The translations under genes and the position numbers were made by a program. Below, piece by piece: positions 45,933-54,997 of a stretch of DNA of 64,000 nt. This DNA is from JAGGAG01 sp964638035. GTDB lineage: Bacteria; Gemmatimonadota; Gemmatimonadetes; Gemmatimonadales; GWC2-71-9. A model generated the notes under the pieces. That model searched no databases. It had not been told where the DNA came from and saw only the letters and a program-made list of their open reading frames with translations. Numbering within the stretch: position 1 is the first letter of the stretch; each line of letters starts with the position of its first letter. Location: assembly GCA_964638035.1 (NCBI GenBank), contig CAZWXD010000004.1, positions 85,359 through 149,358 on the forward strand, given 5' to 3'.

Positions 45933-46816
45933 CGGGAGGCCACCCGGCTCTCCTCCTGCACCCGTGCCTCCAGCCACCGGGCGAGGGCCGGGTCAGGGAG
46001 GAGGGGGTCACCCGAGTAGATGACCGGAAGGCCGGACAGGTCCTTCAGGAACGTCTCCCGGCTGACGCGCCCGCGGGAGATGAGCACCGGCACCACTGCC
46101 ACACTGTCGCCGGTCATGCGGTACTGCATCTCGATGAGTTCGCGCACGGCCAGCACGGCCTCGCGCCGCACCGCCTCGGGCGCGTCATCGCGAACCACCT
46201 CCACGCGCACGTCGCCGAACCCCGACAGCGTCTTCACCGTGTCGGCCACGCGGCGCAGGTTCTCCATCCAGGCGGCGTGATCCTCTGCCGTATTGGGGCC
46301 GTGTCCCACCAGGAAGAGTGCCCGCCGGCTCACATCGCCCTGCACCAGCGCGCGCCCGCGCGCGGCCAGCACCGCCGCCATTGCGGGGGAGTCGTCGAGC
46401 CCGCGCGCGATGCGGAGTGGTACCGTGGCCCTGACGCGCTCGTGGCCGGCGTGGTGCGTGTGCTCCTGCATCATCGGCGAGAGCGAGTCGGTGGCCCCGG
46501 CGAGCCAGCGAATCTGCTCGTAGTGCTCGCTGTGACTCGAGACGAGGAGCGGGACGACCACGATGCTGGAGACGCCTCGCGCCTCGAGCCGTGCCACCGC
46601 GTCCTGGAAGAGATGGGTCCGCGCCTCCGGCCCCATGAGGTAGGCGATCTCGATGGGTCCGGGCAGGTGCGCCGCCTGGACCACGGTTTCGACCTGGGCG
46701 TTCCACTCCCGGCCACCGCCGTGTGCCACGAGCAGGGTGCCCACCGGCGCCGGGGCCTGTGCGAGGGAGACCTGGGGGACGAGCAAGCCCAACACTGCCA
46801 CGATGACGAATCTCAT
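45929..46816 (-). CDS. Exported CbiX/SirB-like protein (chelatase superfamily)
   Basis: A 295-residue protein with a Sec signal peptide (FVIVAVLGLLVPQVSLAQA). Two half-domains resemble CbiX/sirohydrochlorin chelatases: VGTLLVAHGGGREW with the expected His near 32, and ALFLVGHGPNTAEDH in the second part, plus VSSIVVVPLLVSSHSEHYEQIR between them. Cytosolic members insert Co or Fe into sirohydrochlorin. The signal peptide puts this one in the periplasm, so a metal-binding or metal-delivery role is more likely than tetrapyrrole synthesis. No other cobalamin genes and no cobalamin riboswitch are visible in the roughly 200 bases upstream. Confidence 0.8.
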   Translation of the reverse strand: MRFVIVAVLGLLVPQVSLAQAPAPVGTLLVAHGGGREWNAQVETVVQAAHLPGPIEIAYLMGPEARTHLFQDAVARLEARGVSSIVVVPLLVSSHSEHYEQIRWLAGATDSLSPMMQEHTHHAGHERVRATVPLRIARGLDDSPAMAAVLAARGRALVQGDVSRRALFLVGHGPNTAEDHAAWMENLRRVADTVKTLSGFGDVRVEVVRDDAPEAVRREAVLAVRELIEMQYRMTGDSVAVVPVLISRGRVSRETFLKDLSGLPVIYSGDPLLPDPALARWLEARVQEESRVASR

Positions 46817-47014
46817 AACCCGTTACGGTAGATGTGATTGAAACTCAGTTGAGAACTGCTATCATCCAAGTACCAGAGTAAATTACTCGGGAATCCGTGA
46901 ATGCAACAGCGCCGAAGGGTTGTGGGATCTCGCCTCGCTGGAGGTGCGGCGGGTCGCGGGCGATTCGTGGCGCGATTAGTATTGCGGCCCGGCCGCGGTG
47001 GTGGCGGTCGGACC

Positions 47015-47088
47015 GGGCCCGTAGCTCAGCTGGATAGAGCGCTTGCCTCCGGAGCAAGAGGTCGTGAGTTCGAATCTCGCCGGGCCCA
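47015..47088 (+). tRNA. tRNA-Arg (anticodon CCG)
   Basis: A 74-base cloverleaf. Acceptor stem GGGCCCG/CGGGCCC with discriminator A, D arm AGCTCAGCTGGATAGAGC, anticodon stem CTTGC/GCAAG with loop CTCCGGA (anticodon CCG, reading CGG), and T arm with GTTCGAATC. No CCA is encoded. A minus-strand protein frame enters it from the right (stop at 47026-47028). Confidence 0.95.
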
Positions 47089-48621
47089 TTGTGACGCCCC
47101 CTCCCCTGTCAGCGGTTCGACGGCGGAGGGGGTTCGTGTTGCTGGTCGCCACACCTGTCGCCCATCGATGCCCTCGGGAATTTCCGCGCCGAGCCAGCTG
47201 AGCAGGGCAGGGAAGACGTCGGCGGTGCGCAGTGGCGCGGCCGGGAGTGGCTGGTTCGACCAGAGGGGCACCTGCATGTGGACGCGCAGCAGGCTGCCAT
47301 GCCCTGACTTGTGCTCCGGCCGCTCGAAGCGCTTCCGGAAGTCGTAGCCCTCGTTGGCGATCACCACCAGGTCTGCCGCACGCGGCGAGGCGAACTGGTC
47401 GAACAGGTGGACCGGTGCCTCGGGGAAGGGCGCATCGAAGGACCGTGCGAGCCACGCATCCCGGTCCCCGCCGAACGACTCACCCAGGTGCAGCGGGTCG
47501 CCCGTCCGCGGGACATAGCGGACCACGCCGCCATCACGGTGCAGGGCAGCCTCGCCCTCGCGCCCCAGCAGCGTGATGCCGCCGCGGCCATCCTCCCCTG
47601 CCACAAACGCCACCGCCGGTTCCCGGACCAGTCGCTCGATCACGTCATGCGAGGTGCCGAAGGCCTCCGCGGTGCGGAGGCGGTCGAGCGGCCAGCGCTC
47701 GGCGCGCGGCGTCCCCGGCCGCGCGTAGACGCCTGCCGAGGCATTGCCTGCCACCATGACGGCGGCGCGCGGGTTCCGTTCCCAGGTCACGGGATGGGAG
47801 AGGGTCGGCACGCCCTGTCCACGGAACCAGTCGGCGAGGTCGAGGTGGGTGTGCATCGTGGACGCGCCGTGGTCGCTCACCAGCGCGACGAGCGTGTCCT
47901 CCAGCTCGCCCCGGGTGCGCAGGGCCGCCACCACCTGCGCGATGGTGCCATCCAGGCGCTGCAGGGCCCGCAGCACGCGCGGCCCGCGGGGATGGTCGCC
48001 ATGGGTGTAGCCGTCGACCGCAGGGAACTGGGCGAAGATGAAGCGCCAATCCTGCTGCACCGCATCGAGGAGGCCGCGCGCCACGCGGTTGTCACCCGGC
48101 TGGTGCCACTCCGTGGCGTGCGAGACACTCCCCCAGAACTTCCTCGCCCCCTGCGCCGGGTCGCGCTCGGGTGAGAGGCCCCGCGTGATCATCGTGAAGA
48201 GGCCCAGGCTCTCCGGCACCAGCTGGAAGATCGTCTGCACCTCGGGCCGGATGTCGCCATCGAGCATCCCGGCCTGGTAGCCGCAATAGCTCCGGAGCGC
48301 ATCGCGCTCACGCCACCATCGCCCGCCATAGGCGGCGCGGTCCATCCAGCGGATCGAGGGGATGTTGCAGCGGCCCGGAAGGCAGCCGGTGAGGAACGGG
48401 AGGTAGGCCACGCTGGTGGTGGACGGAAACACGGTGATGGCCCGCGCGCGCGCGCCCCCCTCCGTCAGCGCAGCCAGTGCCGGGAGGTTGCCCCGCTGCA
48501 GCTGCTCCTCGGCCACGTCTGGGCGGAGGCCATCGGCCAGGACCAGGATGGCGCGCCTCAGCGTGCCTCCCCGCTCGCGGTCGCAACCTCCGGTTCCGCA
48601 TTCATCCGGCGAAGCTTCCAT
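47026..48621 (-). CDS. Alkaline phosphatase superfamily (NPP/phosphodiesterase-like) protein
   Basis: About 510-531 residues. Metal and nucleophile motifs of the NPP/alkaline-phosphatase superfamily are visible in order: LADGLRPD (metal Asp), FPSTTSVAYLPFLTG (Thr nucleophile), DGYTHGDHP (Asp/His), SDHGAST (Asp-His) and SGHGSLLRVHMQVPL (His). It should hydrolyse phosphomono- or diesters or transfer phospho groups; the substrate is unknown. The legal start is ATG 48621, but its first 20 residues are only the VTT gene in another frame. A CTG at 48561 overlapping the VTT stop, with GGAGG upstream, gives MRRAILVLADG and looks better. The last 20 or so codons run antisense through tRNA-Arg. Confidence 0.85.
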   Translation of the reverse strand: MEASPDECGTGGCDRERGGTLRRAILVLADGLRPDVAEEQLQRGNLPALAALTEGGARARAITVFPSTTSVAYLPFLTGCLPGRCNIPSIRWMDRAAYGGRWWRERDALRSYCGYQAGMLDGDIRPEVQTIFQLVPESLGLFTMITRGLSPERDPAQGARKFWGSVSHATEWHQPGDNRVARGLLDAVQQDWRFIFAQFPAVDGYTHGDHPRGPRVLRALQRLDGTIAQVVAALRTRGELEDTLVALVSDHGASTMHTHLDLADWFRGQGVPTLSHPVTWERNPRAAVMVAGNASAGVYARPGTPRAERWPLDRLRTAEAFGTSHDVIERLVREPAVAFVAGEDGRGGITLLGREGEAALHRDGGVVRYVPRTGDPLHLGESFGGDRDAWLARSFDAPFPEAPVHLFDQFASPRAADLVVIANEGYDFRKRFERPEHKSGHGSLLRVHMQVPLWSNQPLPAAPLRTADVFPALLSWLGAEIPEGIDGRQVWRPATRTPSAVEPLTGEGASQWARRDSNSRPLAPEASALSS

Positions 48622-49238
48622 ATCATGGCAACCAGGAACGCCAGGCTCAGTGACACCAGGATCCACGGTGGCACCGCGAGGGCCACGCCCAGCAGCGCGA
48701 GCCAGGTGTACCGCACCCCGCGCCCGATGACGACCGAGAGCTGGTACTTCCACATGGGATAGTTGGCGAGCGTGGCCAGGATGCGCATGGGATAGTGCGG
48801 GATCACCGGCACGGCACAGGTGAAGACCAGCGTGAGGAACGGGGCCCGGTGGTACCACGAGAGCAACCATTTCGTGACGTGGTGACCGCGGAACCGGCGG
48901 GTGCCCTCGCGGGAGAGGATCCGCGCCAGCAGTTCCATGTTCCAGTACTCGATGATCACCGTGGCCGCGACCCCAACCACCACCACCAGCCAGATGGGGT
49001 AGAGCGTGCCCAGGTACACCACCGCCGGGTCGTACGGGAAGGGGATGAGCGAGTTGCCGGCGAATGTATAGGGAATGAACCAGGCGAGGGCCTGGTGCGC
49101 GGGGAGGAACACCGCCACCAGCACGGCCGCGAGCGCCAGCACGATCATCACCGCCGGCCACAGCCAGGGTGGGGTCGCCGGCGGGTGCACCTGGGGTGCC
49201 TCTGGTGCCAGCTCGGCGAGGTCCTGTTCTTCCACCAT
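48558..49238 (-). CDS. VTT/DedA-like membrane protein
   Basis: A 226-residue protein with about five hydrophobic segments and the VTT-type core (TFAGNSLIPFPYDPAV, followed by the EYWNMELLARIL region and VPVIPHYPMRILATLANYPMW). Family members include DedA and TMEM41/VMP1 relatives implicated in lipid scrambling or envelope homeostasis. The ATG at 49238 is chosen; an upstream TTG at 49277 would add 13 residues without a better ribosome site. It precedes the phosphatase gene with stop and start overlapping, so the two may act on the same lipid-linked phosphate substrate. That last point is inference. Confidence 0.8.
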   Translation of the reverse strand: MVEEQDLAELAPEAPQVHPPATPPWLWPAVMIVLALAAVLVAVFLPAHQALAWFIPYTFAGNSLIPFPYDPAVVYLGTLYPIWLVVVVGVAATVIIEYWNMELLARILSREGTRRFRGHHVTKWLLSWYHRAPFLTLVFTCAVPVIPHYPMRILATLANYPMWKYQLSVVIGRGVRYTWLALLGVALAVPPWILVSLSLAFLVAMIWKLRRMNAEPEVATASGEAR

Positions 49239-49280
49239 GGCGGGGCGCAAACTAGGCGGGTCGCGGGACAGGATCAACCG

Positions 49281-50072
49281 CTACGCCCGGGGCGTGCGGT
49301 CGCGATTGAGCCGGGCCGTGATGGCGGTCACGAGTGACCGTGGGGCGATCCGTTGGACCTGCAGCAGCACCCGGTTCATGAAGCCCGGGATCACGAGGCC
49401 TCCACGGTCCAGCCGGTTCACCCCCGCCAGTGCCACGCGCCGGGCGTCCATGGTGGCGCCCGTACGGAAAAGCAGGGCGCTCTTCATGCCCGCACGCGCG
49501 GCGAAGCCCGTGGTGGTGGGGCCCGGGCACAGGGTCACCACGTGCACCCCGGTGCCGCGCATCTCCACCCGGAGGGCCTCCGAGAGCGAGACAACGTACG
49601 CCTTCGTCGCGTAGTACACGGCGAGCCAGGGCCCCGGCTGGAACCCTGCCGTGGAGGCTACGTTCAGGACCGCCCCCTGCCGTCGCGTGAGCATCCCCGG
49701 AAGGAAGGCCCGTGTCAGTGTCGTGAGGGCGGTGACATTGCAGCTGACCATGCCCCCCTGGCTCGGCGCAGGTTGGGTGGCGAAGCTGCCGACCACGCCG
49801 AACCCCGCGTTGTTGACCAGCGTCTCCACCACCAGGCCGCGCCGCTCGATGGCGCCGATGAGTTGCTGCACGTCGTCGGGACGCTCGAGGTCGGCGGGCA
49901 GCACGACCACCTCCGGCGAACCCGCCGCGAGCAGTTCACCGGCCAGCGTCGTGAGCCGGTCCACCGAGCGCGCCGTGAGGATGAGCCGGGTGCCCCGGAG
50001 CGCCAGCAGCCGGGCGATCTCGAGGCCGATGCCGGAGGAGGCGCCGGTGACGAGGGCGAATCCCGGCGTCAT
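49281..50072 (-). CDS. Short-chain dehydrogenase/reductase
   Basis: A 263-residue classical SDR: TGASSGIG cofactor motif (about 9-16), NNAG near 90, Ser in NVASTAGF and the catalytic Tyr153-x-x-x-Lys157 (YYATK). An NAD(P)-dependent oxidoreductase on an unknown, probably lipophilic, substrate; the C-terminal extension (GLVIPGFMNRVLLQVQRIAP) resembles SDRs of lipid metabolism. The ATG start overlaps the stop of the DUF2214 gene as ATGA, and longer in-frame sequence upstream is a shadow of that gene. Confidence 0.93.
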   Translation of the reverse strand: MTPGFALVTGASSGIGLEIARLLALRGTRLILTARSVDRLTTLAGELLAAGSPEVVVLPADLERPDDVQQLIGAIERRGLVVETLVNNAGFGVVGSFATQPAPSQGGMVSCNVTALTTLTRAFLPGMLTRRQGAVLNVASTAGFQPGPWLAVYYATKAYVVSLSEALRVEMRGTGVHVVTLCPGPTTTGFAARAGMKSALLFRTGATMDARRVALAGVNRLDRGGLVIPGFMNRVLLQVQRIAPRSLVTAITARLNRDRTPRA

Positions 50073-50521
50073 TCGCCAAACCCGCGTGCCATGCCGGCTG
50101 CGAGCACGGCCATCATGGCCACGAGCAGGGCCTGCAGGGCGCTCGCGCGGGCGTGGCGCCCGGCGGCCCGCGTGTCGGGCACCTCGCCCCGCCGCACCGC
50201 CACCCGCCACCGGAGCAAGGACAGCATGGGCCCTACCTCGAGGGCCAGGACCGCGCCAAGCAGCACCATCTTGGCCAGGAAGAGGTGATTGGCGAGGTAG
50301 TAGCTGGTGCCCTTCTCCAACCCGCCGAAGGCGCGCACCAGCCCCGTGCCGATGAGCACGATCGCCGAGAGGCCCCACCAGTTGTCCGCCACGAACACCC
50401 GGCGAAGGCCGGCCGCATCGAGCGGTTCCCGCAGCGCGCGCGCGCGAGCCCAGGCCGGGCCCAGCGCGATGCCGAACCCGAGCAGGTGCAGTGCAGCCAT
50501 CAGCCAGCGGGTCTCCGTCAC
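50069..50521 (-). CDS. DUF2214 family membrane protein
   Basis: A 150-residue protein with four predicted membrane helices. ALHLLGFGIALGPAW at the start, VFVADNWWGLSAIVLIGTGLVRAF and SYYLANHLFLAKMVLLGAVL match the DUF2214 pattern, including a conserved-looking D-x-W-W and K in the middle. The function is unknown. The GTG start has a weak GCAGG just upstream. It is translationally coupled to the SDR and shares a short divergent promoter region with the kinase gene. Confidence 0.8.
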   Translation of the reverse strand: MTETRWLMAALHLLGFGIALGPAWARARALREPLDAAGLRRVFVADNWWGLSAIVLIGTGLVRAFGGLEKGTSYYLANHLFLAKMVLLGAVLALEVGPMLSLLRWRVAVRRGEVPDTRAAGRHARASALQALLVAMMAVLAAGMARGFGE

Positions 50522-50547
50522 CCTGCATGATCCTGTGGGATTCCCAC

Positions 50548-50596
50548 GGTAGATAACACGGCCCGCCGCCCCGGCGGAACCGTGGTATTATCTGCC
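50548..50596. promoter_or_regulatory. Divergent promoter region with imperfect dyad
   Basis: GGTAGATAACACGG (50548-50561) is an imperfect inverted copy of CCGTGGTATTATCTGCC (50580-50596), with a GC-rich self-complementary centre. Each arm carries a -10-like hexamer reading outward: TATTAT at 50586-50591 toward the kinase, TTATCT on the minus strand toward DUF2214. It may be two face-out promoters under one operator. No matching -35 boxes are convincing. Confidence 0.4.
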
Positions 50597-50638
50597 GTCC
50601 GGTGGTGCAGCCGCCTGAACTTGCAGGACGACCCAGTC

Positions 50639-52285
50639 ATGCACGATCCAACCCGCCAGGCCACCATCATCCGGCCCGTTCGTGCGGACGCCACCTCCAG
50701 GGTGCGCCCCGCATCAGGTACGCTGCCACCCGACCTGGTGGCCGATGCGGTCTCCCGCCTCAAGGCTTCACTCGTCATCTACGCGCTCGGGTTCTTCCTG
50801 GCAGGCATGCTGCCCGCCATGCTGTTCAAGGAAGCGCGCGCGATGTACTTCGGCAACGTGCAGCACTGGCTGGCGCCATCAGTCTCGATCGGCACGGCGC
50901 TGGGGCTGCTGTACCTCGTCTCCCGCCCGGCGCTGCCTGACGCCGCCAAGCTTCGCCTGGGCCTCCTCTTCCTCGTTCTGGGCAGTGTGGGGATCAGCAT
51001 CGCCGAGTTTCAGGGCGTCACCGCGCCGATCATGACGCGCAGTGGCCCGGGTGGCTTCGGCCTGTCCTGGGTGGTCGCCTGGGTGCTCATCTTCGCGGTG
51101 ATGGTCCCCACCCGCCCGCGGCTTGCGACCGCGGCGGCCGCCTGTGCGGTCGCGTCCGTGCCGCTCACCTACGCCGTGGGTGTCCGGATGGGTGTCAACC
51201 TGGCCTTGCCCCCGGTCGAGTTCTTCCTCAGCCTCGTCCTCCCCTACATGGTGGTCGTCGTACTGGCGCACGTTGCCTCGCGCGTGGTGTACGACCTCGG
51301 CACGGCCGTGCGCAAGGCGCGCGAGCTTGGCAGCTACCGGCTCGAGGAGCGGCTCGGTGCCGGCGGGATGGGCGAGGTCTGGCGGGCACGCCATCACATG
51401 CTGGCGCGGCCGGCGGCCATCAAGCTGATCCGGCCGGGGGCACTGGGCGCCGGGACGGCCCGCGACGAGGCGCTTGCCCGGTTCGAGCGCGAGGCGCAGG
51501 CGACGGCACTGCTTCGCTCCCCGCACACCGTCAGTGTCTACGACTTCGGCGTGACCGACGAGGGGGACTTCTACTATGTGATGGAGCTGCTGGACGGGTT
51601 CGACCTCGAGGAACTGGTGCGCCGCTTCGGCCCCCTTCCCGCCGGGCGGGCCATCCACTTCCTGCGCCAGGCTTGCGACTCGCTGGGTGAGGCCCACGCC
51701 GCCGGCCTGCTCCACCGCGACATCAAGCCGGCCAACCTCCATGCCTGCCGCCAGGGCCGGGACGTCGACTTCATCAAGGTCCTCGACTTCGGCCTGGTCG
51801 AGCACGTGGACGCTGGCCCACCCGGTGCCGAGGGTGCCAGGCCGCGGCCGATGGGAGGGACGCCAGCCTACATGTCGCCCGAGCAGGTCGTGGGAGACGA
51901 GGAGCTTGACGCCCGGAGCGACGTCTACAGCCTCGGATGCGTGGCGTACTGGTTGCTGACCGGCCGCACCGCATTCAGCGGAGCCACGCCGCTCGAGACG
52001 ATGCTCGCACACGTGAGCACCTCACCGGCGCACCCGTCGTCGCTGGTGGCGGGGGTCCCGCCCGAGCTCGAGGGTATCGTGCTCGACTGCCTTGCCAAGG
52101 AGCCCGGGGCAAGGCCGCAGTCGATGGATGACCTGGCGTTGCGCCTCGGCACAGTCGTGGTGGCACCGCCCTGGACCGACCGCGAGTCCCGGTCCTGGTG
52201 GACGGCGCACGCGCCGCCGGCCGGCCAGGCTATCGGGGTGCTTCGGCCCCGGGGAGCAGGAGGTGCCACTCCGGCGTCACGCTGA
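50639..52285 (+). CDS. Membrane-anchored Ser/Thr protein kinase (Hanks type)
   Basis: A 548-residue protein. The N-terminal half (about 45-220) holds roughly six hydrophobic segments. The C-terminal half (about 235-520) is a complete Hanks-type kinase: glycine loop GAGGMGEV, Lys262 in AIKLI, HRDIKPAN with Asp361, Asp383 in DFG, GTPAYMSPEQV and DVYSLGCVAYWLLTG. Most bacterial STPKs have the kinase first and a single membrane helix after it; here the order is reversed. The start is ATG 50639 with CAGGA upstream, since earlier in-frame codons lie in the promoter region. The 3' end overlaps the convergent membrane-protein gene by 56 bases. Targets are unknown. Confidence 0.92.
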   Translation: MHDPTRQATIIRPVRADATSRVRPASGTLPPDLVADAVSRLKASLVIYALGFFLAGMLPAMLFKEARAMYFGNVQHWLAPSVSIGTALGLLYLVSRPALPDAAKLRLGLLFLVLGSVGISIAEFQGVTAPIMTRSGPGGFGLSWVVAWVLIFAVMVPTRPRLATAAAACAVASVPLTYAVGVRMGVNLALPPVEFFLSLVLPYMVVVVLAHVASRVVYDLGTAVRKARELGSYRLEERLGAGGMGEVWRARHHMLARPAAIKLIRPGALGAGTARDEALARFEREAQATALLRSPHTVSVYDFGVTDEGDFYYVMELLDGFDLEELVRRFGPLPAGRAIHFLRQACDSLGEAHAAGLLHRDIKPANLHACRQGRDVDFIKVLDFGLVEHVDAGPPGAEGARPRPMGGTPAYMSPEQVVGDEELDARSDVYSLGCVAYWLLTGRTAFSGATPLETMLAHVSTSPAHPSSLVAGVPPELEGIVLDCLAKEPGARPQSMDDLALRLGTVVVAPPWTDRESRSWWTAHAPPAGQAIGVLRPRGAGGATPASR

Positions 52286-52931
52286 GCAACTCGAGTGATC
52301 CCCAGAGCAGCGTCGTCGTTCCCACCAGTTCCGCCCCCTCCTCGGTCGCCACCTGAAGGGCAGCATGCCAGGTTCCCGGCGTGACGAAGTTGGCGATCAC
52401 TTCAGCACCCAGTGCCCCGGCGAGCAGCATCGCACTCCCTGCAAGGAACAGCCGTCGCGCCCCGGGCGTGACGGTGAGCAGCGGCCCCAGGGCACGGAAC
52501 GCGATCCAGGCGCCTGCCAACGCCACCGGCGCGAGGACGAGCATCCAGCTGCCCGTGACGGGGAGCAGGGACGCCACCCGGTCGCCGCCCAGGAGGAGGG
52601 CATCGCTCTTCACGCCGATCCATTCGTGGATCCCCGCGACCTCGTCCAGCGACAACGCGAAGGCCAGGAGCGAAGGGAGGAGGGCCAGTCGCGACCGGAG
52701 ACGCCCCGGTGTCCTGTGCGCCACGAGCACCAGCACCAGGCCAAGCATGAGGAACTTGGCGGACGAGTACCAGGCCGGCAGGTTGGCCTCGCCATCCAGG
52801 TCGAGGAGGCGCGTCGGGAACAGGTAGGGCGATCCGGCCCACACATTGGTGAGGTACAGGAGCACGATGGCCGCATCGGTGAGGTACAGGCCGGCCACAA
52901 TCCGGGTTCGGGTCATGGGGACGGGGGACAC
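52230..52931 (-). CDS. Uncharacterised polytopic membrane protein
   Basis: A 233-residue protein with about six membrane helices (IVAGLYLTDAAIVLLYL, FLMLGLVLVLVA, LLPSLLAFALSLDEVAGIHEW, WMLVLAPVALAGAWIAF, LFLAGSAMLLAGALGAEV). A charged SLDEVAGIHEW loop and an ATEEGAEL segment near the end may hold functional acids. The GTG start at 52931 has GGAGG four bases upstream; ATG at 52916 is a second choice. The C-terminus overlaps the end of the kinase gene on the other strand. I do not recognise a characterised family. Confidence 0.7.
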   Translation of the reverse strand: MSPVPMTRTRIVAGLYLTDAAIVLLYLTNVWAGSPYLFPTRLLDLDGEANLPAWYSSAKFLMLGLVLVLVAHRTPGRLRSRLALLPSLLAFALSLDEVAGIHEWIGVKSDALLLGGDRVASLLPVTGSWMLVLAPVALAGAWIAFRALGPLLTVTPGARRLFLAGSAMLLAGALGAEVIANFVTPGTWHAALQVATEEGAELVGTTTLLWGSLELLSVTPEWHLLLPGAEAPR

Positions 52932-53058
52932 GCAACCTCCGGGCCCCGGGATCCGCCTGGGTCGACCGCACCATCAGGCCCTTGCCACCGTGCAGCCGCA
53001 CGGGGGTATAGACTTCACTCGCCGTCCCCGATTTGATGCCCCTCGATCCGAGTGCGCA

Positions 53059-54072
<1,014 letters not shown>

Positions 54073-54075
<3 letters not shown>

Positions 54076-54112
54076 CGCCCTGACGCCCTGACGCCCTGAC
54101 GCCATGACGCCG
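54073..54112 (+). repeat. Five-unit 8-bp tandem repeat bridging moxR stop and DUF58 start
   Basis: TGACGCCC occurs three times in a row (54073-54096), then TGACGCCA and TGACGCCG (to 54112). The first TGA is the MoxR stop and the ATG at 54104-54106 of the next gene spans units four and five. No obvious ribosome binding site lies in the repeat. Changes in copy number would alter only the stop-to-start spacing. Confidence 0.9.
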
Positions 54113-54997
54113 TTCCTCGATTCCGATCTCGCCGACGAGGTCGAGCGCCTGGTGCTCGCCTCCCGGCGGCTGGTGCGTGACCTCTCCGCCGGCGACTATG
54201 CCAGCGCGTTCCGCGGCCGCGGCATCGAGTTCCAGGACGTGCGGGAATACCACCCCGGTGATGACGTGCGGGCCATTGACTGGCGTGTCACGGCGCGCAT
54301 GGGCGCCACCTACCTCCGGCGCCACCAGGAGGAGCGCGAGCTCACCATGGTGCTGCTGGTGGACCGGAGCGGATCCAGCGCGGTCGGCAGCCGCCGACGC
54401 ACCCGCGCACAACTGGCGGCACAGGTGGCAGGTGTCCTGGCCCTGACGGCGGCCCAGGCCAACGACCGGCTGGGTGCGGCCTTCTTCGACGCGGAGCTCG
54501 TGCACTACGTCGAGCCCCACAAGGGGCGCCGCCATGCCCTCCGCATCATCGCCGACGTGCTGGCCCAGGGACGTGACCCGATCCCTGCCGGTGCGGCCAC
54601 CGACCTCTCCACGGCGCTCACCCAGCTGGAGCTGCTGCTGCCGCGCCGGGCCGTGCTCATCATCCTCTCCGACTTCAGGTCGCCCGACTTCTCGCACCAG
54701 CTGGCACGCATCGCGACCACCCACGATGTCGTCTGCATCCAGCTGGTGGACCAGCTCGAGTCGGCGCTGCCCCCCGTGGGCCTCGTGTGCCTGCGCGACC
54801 CGGAGACCGGGCTGCAGCGCATCGTCGATGCGGCCAACCCCGCCGTGCGCGCGCACAGTGCGGAGCAGGCGGCCGCCTTCGATCGCACCCTGCACCACGA
54901 CGTGCACGCTGCCGGCGCCGACCTCCTGCGCCTCGATGCCGGTGAGGACATCGGTGAGCCCCTCGTGGCCTTCTTCCGCAGGCGGGCACGCCGGTGA
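54104..54997 (+). CDS. DUF58 domain protein
   Basis: A 297-residue protein with the DUF58 signature FRGRGIEFQDVREYHPGDD and VRAIDWRVTARMG (about 37-67), followed by a VWA-like Rossmann region (TMVLLVDRSGSSAVG, VLIILSDFRSPDF). DUF58 proteins accompany MoxR ATPases and Bat proteins in many bacteria; the molecular role is not settled. The stop overlaps the next GTG (GTGA). The likely location is cytosolic or peripheral, as no membrane segment is evident. Confidence 0.93.
   Translation: MTPFLDSDLADEVERLVLASRRLVRDLSAGDYASAFRGRGIEFQDVREYHPGDDVRAIDWRVTARMGATYLRRHQEERELTMVLLVDRSGSSAVGSRRRTRAQLAAQVAGVLALTAAQANDRLGAAFFDAELVHYVEPHKGRRHALRIIADVLAQGRDPIPAGAATDLSTALTQLELLLPRRAVLIILSDFRSPDFSHQLARIATTHDVVCIQLVDQLESALPPVGLVCLRDPETGLQRIVDAANPAVRAHSAEQAAAFDRTLHHDVHAAGADLLRLDAGEDIGEPLVAFFRRRARR

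Noticed and set aside
46817..47014. Cobalamin riboswitch upstream of the CbiX-like gene
   Set aside because: No B12-box-like conserved stretch is visible and the leader is short; only small imperfect palindromes such as CTCAGTTGAG are present.
48622..49161. 180-residue N-terminal extension of the phosphatase
   Set aside because: It is the VTT gene in another frame and carries no phosphatase motif.
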